From NCBI GenBank assembly GCA_043228905.1, contig JBHGNT010000015.1:3286001-3350000 (forward strand): 64,000 nt of DNA, in the 5' to 3' direction. A program made the translations under genes and the position numbers. The DNA is from Azolla caroliniana. Taxonomy: Eukaryota; Polypodiophyta. The notes below the pieces were generated by a model, which searched no databases, had not been told where the DNA came from, and saw only the letters and a program-made list of their open reading frames with translations. This document shows, one piece after another, positions 26,709 to 35,589 of the stretch (positions are counted from its first letter, which is position 1; the number at the start of each line of letters is the position of its first letter).

Positions 26709-27669
26709 TTAATGGTTGGTATGAACTTCAACAACATAAAAAAACTCATCCGTGTGACTCGTAGATTTGTCTTGAGGAGGGTTGTTCATTAACTTCCTCT
26801 CAAGACGACAACATGTATCCTTTGTGTGGCCCCACTTCTTGCAATATGCACAGAAGAGGTTCAGTTTCTTGGAGTCGCGGTCAAGAGTGTCACTGGATTG
26901 CTTATGTTTCCCAATGAACTTGACATTCGGAGTTTTCGCGAACTCAGGTTTATTGTGGTTTTTCTTGGAAGTCCTATGGTACCGAAGTACAATGTTGACA
27001 GTTTCCTCGAAAGTTGTGGGGTCCTTGTCATGGAAAATCCAATGGTAATCCCCATTGGGAATACCATTAAAAAAGAAAGCAACAAACCATTTCTCACCCG
27101 TAAGTCCCAATTTTTGGATCTGGGACCGAGTATGATGCACATAAACCTCAAGAGAGGTAAATGACTTACTCGACAACGTGAGCAAGTGTTGCGCTTGTTC
27201 AGTTTGAGAAGGTGGCTGCAAAAATTGTTTCTTAAAAACATCAACGAAACCTTCCCAAGTTGTGGGTAAGTTCTTTGCAGTCCTTAGGCCGCGCCACCAA
27301 GTAGTAGCTCGCCCACCTAACTCACGACCGACATAACCAATTTTTACAACATCGGGCTTGGGGTGGAACTCAAAGTGAGACTCCCAATGACCAAGCCAAG
27401 TGCTAATGGCCTCCTCGGTTCTTTCTTTCTTATCTCCCTTGAATGGCGTTACTACCAAAGAAGGTTCACCTTCTTTCTTGGACTCAATAGTCAATTCTTG
27501 GAATTTATTTTCCAATGCCATATTGGCTTGCCTCATTTCGGCCAATTGATTCAAGGTAGTAGTGAGCAATTGCTCAATAGTGATCTTAGCTTGTATGCGA
27601 GATGCCGATTAGAGTTGAGAGGTCTTGGTCGGAGAGATCGCTCCAACAACGTTCAAAACATGTTCCATG
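26709..27669 (-). pseudogene. Gypsy-1 gag remnant with CCHC zinc knuckle
   Basis: The main open frame is 26709-27569 (286 codons). The natural start is probably the ATG at 27669 in the same frame, with a TAA at about 27,610 in between. The retrotransposon gag core has AISTWLGHWESHFEFHP and WEGFVDVFKKQF, and the zinc knuckle is CAYCKKWGHTKDTC. It would package element RNA if intact. Confidence 0.8.
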
Positions 27670-30341
27670 ATGCAAGTTGTGGGTATGCAATATAAATAAG
27701 GAGGTTCAGAAAATACACAAGCAAAATGAATGCTTGAATTTTTTATTGTAAGAACTTTACCAAGAAATCATCTCACGTCTTTACCCCTCTAGACATATGA
27801 GATGTGATTTGAGATTCGATAACTATGGTAACACTATGGTGTTTTAAAAACCATGGGGGAAAACGTAGCTAAGATGTCTTTCTCGGATCTCTATCTTGAA
27901 TAATCATGGCGGCTCCCCGAGGCTTAACCATGCTTCTAACATCAATGTAGTTTCCTAGTTAGCTTTATATTACAATGCCAACCCAACATGTATTGATATG
28001 GTCAAGAAAGTGTATTACGTGAAAAAACAAGTGCACTCGCAAGTAATATTCTAGTCTTGTGAGTAGCAAGCAAATGTTATGAAAAAGAGAGAAAAAGAAG
28101 TCACTATCTATAAGAGTCAAGAAGTGACAAAAACAAGGTTCAAAAACCATGCGTTGTCTACTAAAAAATAATACCACCAATAAATAGATGGTGCGAGGTA
28201 TACACATATCCATCCCAATATGGCGATTGGAATGTACACAATTGTGACATAAACCACAAGTTGATACAAATGGTGGTGGTGGTGTGCGCAAAGATGTAGT
28301 ACTCAAATTTATGAGTAAAACATTAATAGGGGGAACTCATGTGTTTTTAATTGAGTTCTAAGGCTCGATTACATGAGTCAAACCCAGAGAACACTTTAGA
28401 AAAAATGTTCAAAAAGCGGCATGATGCCCACTCAATATTAAAATTTAGTCTACATGAATCGTTACACCATTAAACGTTGTCGTGAAGATTTTTGCCAATG
28501 GTGTGAAAATTGCGAGGAATGTCCAAAATTGAGTGTGGTTCTTCACACAAGACATGAAACAATGATAGTGAAGATACTATTTAAAATAAGTTTAATATCT
28601 TGGCACAAAAAGATGGAGGTCTTGAAGAGCTTTTGAATGCACTGTGCTACAATAACAAACGGTCAACTAAGTGTGAAGTTATGTGGGTATGAAGTTGCGA
28701 AAAAAGAAAAGAAAAGAAAAGAAAAACAAATCTATGAGATGTCCCACATAGATAGGACAAACAAGGATCCTACAATATATAAAGCAAAGCCAAAAGCTAC
28801 TATTTTGTGTTTATGTGTGGAGCATAGAGAGTTTAAGGTGACTTGAAATAAGTTAATCAATTGAATGGGTGTGGCCTACCTACTTGCAAATGTTTTGGCC
28901 AACCAAAACTAGACCGGCGGCAGCCGGTGACGGAACCGACTAGGGATGCCGGCGATCGGTTGGTGACGAACCAAACGGGTGCAAATCGGATGGATCGGTT
29001 GATCGCGGTGCATGGTGTCTTAAAGATATTTGGTGTAATTACAAGACCAAAAGCCTAATAGTATTTTGTGCTTTAAAAAGGGATGTATGCAAGACTTAAA
29101 CATTACACCTCCAAGTTGAGAGTTTATAGGCTTACCATTAAGCCAAATCATTTCTTTAAGGATATATTTTTTATCACTATACTTTTATGTGTAATTCTGA
29201 TACATGAGATCTTAGATGATGACATGGCAAGCATGCATTCCAAGCATGTCTTGCACCCTCACATGCACCATGTGCATGGGGCATCTATAAAAGAGTGGAG
29301 GAATCAAGCAAGGGGGGCTATGTATGATTCAAGAATTTAAGAAGAAGAAAATTCGTTATCCAATTGATGGTGTATCTTGTTTCTTAAGTCTAAAGTCAAG
29401 GGTTCAATCTTAATCTCTCTCTATCTCTCTCTCTCGCCATATCAATCTCTCTCTTTCAATCTATCTTAAATACTTTCTCGCTAAACTAGTGCAAACTTCA
29501 AATCCTTTCGGTCCAGGACCCTGGTGGTTCCGCCTCACAATCTGCACATAGTGACGGATCTTTATGACAACGTATATAAATAGTGTAGATGAACTTAAAA
29601 TAAGGGCAAGAAAGAGAGTTATTTGTGGGTGGGTATTTAATGACAATTATGAGAAAATCATTAGAACGTGAAAAGACAATTTGTGTAATTAGAATAATAA
29701 TCATTTAGGTGAACATTAAGCACGCCTTAAGGTATGAAACCTTAAGGTAGTCGACATGCACCTCCTCAAGACCATCATATCCCATAGAATCGGCCAAGTG
29801 ATAGCTCAATAGAGAGTAGAGTGGTATAGGTAGGCGACATACACCTCGTTAAGACCACAACATCCCATAGAATCGGCCAAGTGATGGTTCAATAAAGAGA
29901 AGGGTGCCATACTCAACATCATATGCAAAAGGGTCATGAGGTGAGCGTGTGCGATTAGGGCAAACACCCTCGATCCAATGCACAAGAATAACTATTACTG
30001 CAAGAGATGGCTCAAGAGAAGGGAGAGTGGGAGATACATCGCAATATGCAAAAGGACCATGAGTTGAGCGTGTGCGATTAGTGCAAACACGCTCGACTTG
30101 ATGCATAAGTAGATTAACATTGTATCATGGTAGAAAGAAGAAAGAAAAAAATAGAAAACGTAATACCACTTCCATATGACCAAGTAGAAAGCATCATAGA
30201 AAAGAAAAGAGAGATCGAGAAAGAAAAATATCGGGTTAAGAATGTTGTTTTGATCCTGTGAAGAGCATGACGAGCCTTGTTAGATCCCCATCACTCACAC
30301 GCAAAAAACATCAAAACAAAAAAAGAAAAGTGTTAGTACAT
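27670..30341 (-). other. Gypsy-1 leader (long, non-coding)
   Basis: About 2.7 kb between primer site and gag, longer than usual for this class. It contains no recognisable protein, a CT-rich run at about 29,415-29,465, and diverged tandem units nearest the 5' LTR. Part may be a further insertion, but no borders with TSD were found. Confidence 0.5.
29745..30115. repeat. diverged tandem repeats in Gypsy-1 leader
   Basis: A unit of about 83 bp containing cccatagaatcggccaagtg occurs at 29,745-29,828 and 29,829-29,910. A second unit of about 116 bp containing gagcgtgtgcgattag occurs at about 29,915 and 30,031. Confidence 0.65.
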
Positions 30342-30354
30342 GCTCTGATACCAC
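30342..30354 (-). other. Gypsy-1 primer binding site
   Basis: The minus strand reads gtggtatcagagc next to the inner end of the 5' LTR. It matches the 3' end of plant initiator-methionine tRNA used as primer. Confidence 0.75.
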
Positions 30355-30689
30355 TGTTAATAGTCTATTACTAATCAATAGACCAAACTAAAGTAAAAGA
30401 AGGAAAATAGAATGGATAGAAGAACCCCGAAGTTCCACCCAACCACCCCCGACCTATGATCTAGACATAACCAACCTACCACCGACGTCCCATACCGCTA
30501 GATATTAGGATGACTAATACCTTGGAAGAGATAAACACGATCGTCGAGACGAAAGCCTAGCCCGCACCACCGATGTCTAAGATAGCAGCCTTCCGATGTA
30601 ATGTGCTTATGAGGGTAGCTAAGCCTCATATTCATACCTTTTCCTAGGCCCCTTGAATAGATGTGTCTTTCTAAAAGGGTCTCCATTCA
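30355..30689 (-). repeat. Gypsy-1 5' LTR, outer end missing
   Basis: Matches plus 22791-23120 of the other LTR with scattered differences, then stops at ctccattca. The ~144 bp corresponding to 23121-23264 are absent and replaced by hAT-side sequence. Confidence 0.75.
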
Positions 30690-31135
30690 AGGCTTAGAGA
30701 ACAATTCCCCTCCAATATGCTCCAAACGTAGAATGGTTACAAGGCTTAGAGAAAAACAACAAGAAAACATAAAATGAGAAATGCATTGTCTATGTCGATG
30801 GACTGGTCACTGTCAGTGTCGAGAGTCCTATTAACTAAGTAGTCACTCTGAAGTCTATGTGTAGACAATAGACTCGTGACTCGTGACTAGTTAGAAGTTA
30901 AAACATAGACTTGAGTCACCACTACTAAAACTTGAGTTAGAACTTAAACTCGTGACTAGTTAGAAGTTAGAACTTAGACTTTAGTAATAAACTATAGTAA
31001 TTACTAATTAAATCACTTAAACGGCTTGAGCCGGTTTGGCGAGGCTCAAGCCGAGCCGAGCTCAAACCGTTAAGGCAGGCTCAAGCCTAAACCAAGCCGA
31101 GCTGCTAAGCCGCTAAGCCTCTTTAAGCTGGTTAA

Positions 31136-31177
31136 GCCAAACGGTTTAGGCTTGAACCGAGCCGTTGCTAGTCCCTA
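31136..31177 (-). repeat. right terminal inverted repeat of the hAT element
   Basis: The reverse strand begins tagggactagcaacggctc. A further set of ggcttgagc/gctcaagcc motifs at about 31,020-31,130 forms additional subterminal inverted repeats. Confidence 0.75.
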
Positions 31178-31641
31178 GTCCCACTATTTATGTGAACCTA
31201 GATTTTGTATGTATATAATTTATTGTACAAAGAAGTGAAGTACTAGGTAGTGTTGGTATTAGTATTGACAACATCATACAAAATAACAAGAAGTATCCTC
31301 ATCAATTTCTTAATGTTTTATTTCCTTACAAAAACTTGTCAGCACCGGCTTTTCTTTCTACCGATGAGAACAAGCCATGTCAAGTCAGCACATGTCCAAA
31401 CTCACCAATAACACTTCAAAGTGAAATAAATTCTTTTGAACTACTTGTATTCGGCACACAATACAAATGCATATCCTTAGTGCTTCTCTCGTTCGGAAAA
31501 GCGCACTAGGATGTTTCGTTTTCACTAGCGTCTGACATATTTTCATGACCGGTGGGGACAAATGAGAACCCGACGCATCACCATGGGTTGTGAGGCGCCA
31601 ACGTTTCCAGAACTCAAGTGACGAGAAGTTCCCGCGCTTGA

Positions 31642-31644
<3 letters not shown>

Positions 31645-31682
<38 letters not shown>
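31645..31682. repeat. (AC)n microsatellite
   Basis: About 19 AC units at the 3' end of the minus-strand SINE that follows. Confidence 0.95.
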
Positions 31683-31683
<1 letters not shown>

Positions 31684-31893
31684 TTCTATATTTTTTTATT
31701 GTAATTAGGTGGTAAATCGTTTACACTACTCTCACTACATCATGGGTTCAAAGCAAATTTCATCACCTCTCTATTACTCCATATATATCACTCAAATTTA
31801 GATGCCACTGTGGAATGTAGGGCGTTGAACCCATGACCATCTGGTCTCCATTGGGCAACCTTACCAATTGAACTACATCCATCTGGACCCACA
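31683..31893 (-). mobile_element. tRNA-derived SINE, copy 1
   Basis: The minus strand begins cagatggatgtagttcaatt. It has an A-box-like tagttcaattgg and a B-box gggttcaacgcc about 40 nt later, i.e. an internal RNA polymerase III promoter. A tRNA-unrelated body of about 130 bp and an A-rich end (aataaaaaaatatag) follow. A second copy lies at 40395-40505 plus 55434-55465. No functional tRNA fold is retained. Confidence 0.7.
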
Positions 31894-31894
31894 C

Positions 31895-31924
31895 AAATTC
31901 TCTCTCTCTCTCTCTCTCTCTCTC
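31895..31924. repeat. (CT)n microsatellite at SINE/LINE junction
   Basis: About 14 CT units between the 5' end of the minus-strand SINE and a plus-strand LINE fragment. Confidence 0.95.
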
Positions 31925-32002
31925 TTGAATAAAATGGTAGAGATTGACATGCCATTAGAGTACCGAGTTGCTATTGCACGCCTATATGAACAAGTTAAAT
32001 GC
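31925..32002 (+). mobile_element. short LINE RT fragment
   Basis: About 75 bp nearly identical to 55805-55880 (encoding VEIDMPLEY...RLYEQVKC). It is cut at its right by the Gypsy-2 LTR edge TGTCAGG (32003). Confidence 0.75.
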
Positions 32003-32094
32003 TGTCAGGAATAGTACTGAGACAGAGAAGAAATTAGTACTAAGAGAGGAATATTAGTACTAAGAGGAATAGAGGGTGTAGAACACGAGAGAGA
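32003..32094 (-). repeat. Gypsy-2 3' LTR, U5-side part
   Basis: On the plus strand it starts TGTCAGGAATAGTACTG, contains repeated ttagtactaagag units and ends at the 11-bp duplication cacgagagaga (32084-32094). It matches 40262-40350 of the 5' LTR. Confidence 0.8.
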
Positions 32095-32289
32095 AGGAAT
32101 TAGATTTTAGAATTAGATTTTTTTTTTATCGTCCATAAAGAGGCTAATTTTGACCTATGGGACCAGAGTATACATGTGTTCTTGATATATGTCTCCTTCG
32201 TAAGAAGGGGTATTCATATGTTGAAGCACAAAGTCTCTATGTGTTAATAAAGCATACACATATGAGCTCAACCTTCTAGGTGGTGTCTT

Positions 32290-33997
32290 TTTTTTTTTTT
32301 TCCCATAATGAAGCTACTTTCCCATTAGTTAGGAAGGATTATTACATATAGAGTCTACAAGGAGACTTATACACACATCGAGGAGTCTACCTCCGATCAA
32401 GTAAAAGAAGATCAACCTACTTACAATGCTTTGCGGCCTAACTTAATGTAAGAAGCTACCTATATCTAAGGCGATGGCCTTCAATGTTGCCTAGTACGAG
32501 TCGGCTCTTGGGGCCTACAACGAAGAGAGGGTGGCAGGTGAGTAGGAAACAACCAGCGTGGGGGCTGGTAATTCCACCTCGGGCCACTCTCGCCTTGCAT
32601 CACCATAGGTGTGTTCCTCCATTTCTGCCAAAAGCGCAACCGGGCAGAGATCACGTCGTTGGAGTGGCTGCAAATCTCTTCCAGTTGCCCTCGTAGGCAG
32701 CTGATAATCGTGAACCATATGTCCATGATCACTTCCTCCGGGGGCTGTACCGTACCTTGGAAAACCTTGAGGCAACGTGCTTTCCATATGTACCACAAGG
32801 TGAAACCTGCAATCAACATCCAGATTTTTGGAAACCTAGGGGATGCGGGCTGCAAGCCTCTTTCGAAACAGATCTTGACGATTTTGCCTCTCGTGCATAC
32901 ATAGCACCAACTATCCGCATTGACGGTGTTCGTTCACCCTTCGACCGAGTGACCAATCCATGCCGCAACGCTCCACGAGGCTGTTCCTTCAACTTCACAT
33001 GCCGCAAGGAGGCAAGTCACTCTATCCCAGATCTTTTGAGCTTGAGGGCAATCCCATAGACAATGCCTCAGAGGCTTAATAGGTCGAGAGCATAGTGGGC
33101 AGCCTAACGGGCCGCCGCGTTTACCTAGCCATTCACCAACGGGCACCACATTGTGACCGATCTGCCACCAAAAGAGCTTGATCTTTTCAGGCATGTGGAG
33201 GCGCCAGAGACCTTTCCAAAAGGTAATGAGCGCCTCATCAGGGATGCCCAATGTTCGTCAGCCATTGCGAAGGGGGCTGCCCAGCTGTAGCTGCAAAGTC
33301 CGACCCAATTTAGTGGTGTAATCGAAGAAGTGATGGAGTCTATCATCATGTTTCCATCTGAAATCCCCTGGGTCCCAATCCAGATCGACAAGGGGGCGAC
33401 AACCATATACCCTTAACCTCCAATGGGGTTCCACCTTAGCAACATCTGGGTTTGTCTTCCAGATGTTGTCAACCTGTGCCACCACTCGGATTGGGTGCCA
33501 AGAGCCCCTGCTCTGACTGTCCCCAAAAATTGTATCTCTCCCCGATCCGCTCACACCCTTTAGCGACTTGACCATTCCAACCTCGTCAAAGAGATCGAAC
33601 CATGCAGGTTCTCTCGCCTCCCCCATCGGAACCCTGTCAACTGCCTCAACTATCAGTCTCCGCATTTTCGTAGCTCCCTTGAGGGGAGGGAAAAGGTCCT
33701 CTTGGGCTCTTCCTGAAACAACCATACGTCTCCAATCGTTTATAGATAGGAGGCCTGTTTGTGCCAGCTTTCCCCATGCTAGGCCCTTAAGTTGCCCTAG
33801 CATCGTGTCGTCACTTGTTCGCACGTGAGGATTCCAGAATAGTGGCTGTCTAGTCCATTCGGTCAATGTCTCCGGGGTGTGTTTGACCAAATGTTGTCGT
33901 AGATGGCACCATGCCCGCAAGATGGAGTTCGCGACCCTGTCCTCCGGATGGCAAGCAAGCTTGGGTGGGACTCCGCTCGTGCAGCACCAATTCAAGG
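32290..33997 (-). mobile_element. 5'-truncated L1-type LINE insertion
   Basis: An 18-bp target duplication ccttctaggtggtgtctt lies at 32272-32289 and 33998-34015. A poly(A) tail (plus-strand T run of about 13, 32288-32301) sits at the 3' end. The 1.7-kb insert holds only the ORF2 C-terminus and 3' UTR. This is a textbook target-primed insertion. Confidence 0.9.
32481..33995 (-). pseudogene. L1 ORF2 C-terminal region with zf-RVT domain
   Basis: One reading frame with two in-frame TGA stops (near 33,258 and 32,934). The segment WRLHMPEKIKLFWWQIGHN...CPLCSRPIKPLRHCLWDCP is the plant zf-RVT zinc-binding module, followed by FTLWYIWKARCLKVF near the end. The RT catalytic core is missing because of 5' truncation. 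Confidence 0.8.
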
Positions 33998-34015
33998 CCT
34001 TCTAGGTGGTGTCTT

Positions 34016-35230
34016 AAGTATGGATCTTAAGTTATCACTCCCTCTTAGTATGTCAACATATCTTGAACGAATTGCACTATATGTCGAGCATGTGAAGAGC
34101 AAGTGATATTCATCCTCTACCATGCCTTCATTGCATACTTTAAATGTCTTCAAATTCATTACATTTTGATACCATGATGCAACTTCAATACCTAACTTGT
34201 GAGATCGAGTGCGAGGTAATGTAAGGGCTCTACGAGCATTGCTACTCATATTGGTAATGAGATAAGGTTGGATACGATCAATAGACATTCTTGCTTTATA
34301 TTGAGATCAACATTCAAGGTTGACATTTGCAATGTAGTATTCTAGCTTTGTCCTCTTAGCATCCTCCCACTTCATCCTTAATGACTCCACCAGCCTTTCC
34401 TCAATCATTACATATTGCATAACATTGCCCCAAAGCTCTATAAGATCATCGACACACCATTTTCTAAACCATTTCTTTAAGTCAACAACCCAACCAAATG
34501 AGAGAATCTTACTTTTATGATTCTTTTGTAGCTTACATCCAACATTCCAAGAAAGATGTGGTAATCGATGATTCGGCATATTCTTGACTTTTGTAATGTA
34601 TTCATATACTCTTTGGAGTGCCAATAGTTCTATGGGTCGAACACCCATTTCCAAGAGCATAACCCAGCAAGAGGTAGGGCATTTAACTCCTAATTGCCTC
34701 CTTAAAAACATCTTTTGAATTTTCTCAATCTCGTTCCATGCATTAAGAGAGATGGTGCTACCCCATACTTCTACTCCATAAAGCAATACTTGAGTTACCA
34801 TGGCATTGAACAACATTAATTTTACTTCCCATCCACAAGTATCATTTTGGTTGCATTGGTTCTCCAAAAGGTAATATGATTTCCAACCGGCTTGGAGTCT
34901 AGAATCGAAGCATGCACTCCATTTTTTTGTGGCGGGTACATCAATACCAAGATATTTAAAGCTTTGAACAAATTGTATATGTTCACCTTTATATGTGAAC
35001 ATAGGGTAATGATGAGGTTGGATGGTTTGCACTACTATCATTTTTGTTTTCTCCACATTCACGACTAGTCCACTACTATGGCAAAATTCTTCTAATACCC
35101 CAAGTAAATGTTGCATACTATCAACATCATATGAGAAGAGTACCACATCATCTACATATAGAAGCAATAAGATAACATGTTGCATCAAATTGGGGCCATT
35201 CAATCCTTCTTCTCTTGCAACCTTATTCAC
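34016..35230 (-). pseudogene. LINE reverse transcriptase C-terminal half
   Basis: A 308-codon frame (34307-35233) starts inside the RT palm and holds the catalytic YVDDVVLF, then GLVVNVEKTKMIVV and LFNAMVTQVLLYGVEVW. After a stop near 34,300 the frame at 34016-34288 carries the terminal zinc motif CNEGMVEDEYHLLFTC. It is 5' truncated, so the fingers and endonuclease are absent. The plus-strand copy at 55478-57182 is the same family. Confidence 0.82.
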
Positions 35231-35264
<34 letters not shown>

Positions 35265-35572
35265 TGATGATGACAACGATATATTATGTGAGCCCTATGT
35301 GAGAAGAATATACAAGGAAGGCTAAGAGGCTTAAGACTGGCATTGAACCGATTTGGTTCGAAATAATGGCTTGTGCCTCCTTTTATAGTGTTCTCAGGAG
35401 TAGTCCTGAAGCTTCTAGAATGTTCCAGAGAAATCTGGAATATAAATTAATTTTCTATAGTAAAACTTAAATAAATTTTTTTTTATGTATTACAATAGAT
35501 AGTGTAATGGTTAAGAGCTCGACCCATGTAACATAAGGTCATGGGTTCGAGTCTTGCCATATCAACATGACA
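35231..35572 (-). repeat. Gypsy-2 3' LTR, U3/R-side part
   Basis: Begins with the second copy of cacgagagaga (35231-35241), continues through (GA)n and ends atcaacatgaca (35572). On the minus strand a TATA-like ctataaaagg lies at about 35,375-35,385. Together with 32003-32094 it forms one LTR of about 420 bp. Confidence 0.8.
35237..35262. repeat. (GA)n microsatellite in Gypsy-2 LTR
   Basis: About 13 GA units. The same tract in the 5' LTR (40341-40394) is longer and ends at a SINE. Confidence 0.95.
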
Positions 35573-35578
35573 CTATCT
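35497..35578 (+). other. tRNA-like sequence with closing 9-bp stem, across the Gypsy-2 LTR edge
   Basis: The plus strand has agatagtgt at 35497-35505 and its reverse complement acactatct at 35570-35578. Between them lie an A-box-like tagtgtaatgg and a consensus B-box ggttcgagtc. The LTR ends at 35572, inside the 3' arm. T-arm pairing is poor, so it is unlikely to be a working tRNA. It could be a tRNA-derived SINE relic or an antisense Pol III promoter. Confidence 0.55.
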
Positions 35579-35589
35579 CCCCTTTAAAA

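Larger units (their letters stand above)
22791..30689 (-). mobile_element. Gypsy-1: decayed chromodomain Ty3/gypsy retrotransposon
   Basis: Minus-strand order is 5' LTR, tRNA-iMet-type primer site, long leader, gag, protease, reverse transcriptase, RNase H, integrase, chromodomain-like segment, 3' LTR. It is inserted in the left arm of the hAT element. The 3' LTR is complete (TGTTA...TAACA). The 5' LTR lacks about 140 bp at its outer end, so no right-hand TSD is visible. Coding regions carry several stops and frameshifts. Confidence 0.85.
22739..31177. mobile_element. hAT-type DNA element (non-autonomous), split by Gypsy-1
   Basis: An 8-bp target duplication gtcccact lies at 22731-22738 and 31178-31185. 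The element starts tagggattgacaacgg, and its right end on the reverse strand starts tagggactagcaacgg. The inverted termini match at 31 of 42 positions, with mostly transition differences. An 8-bp TSD and TAGGG-type ends are characteristic of hAT elements. Most of the span is the inserted gypsy element. The remaining hAT sequence is 22,739-22,790 and about 30,690-31,177. It has subterminal repeats and no transposase. Confidence 0.78.
32095..35230 (-). mobile_element. LINE (5' truncated) inserted in Gypsy-2 LTR, itself split by an L1
   Basis: Flanked by an 11-bp duplication cacgagagaga. The 3' end (low coordinates) carries a run of A and ATTCTA-type units, as does the sister copy at 55466-57812. 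Coding sequence covers 35230-34016. The 3' untranslated region is interrupted by the L1 copy at 32290-33997. Confidence 0.82.
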
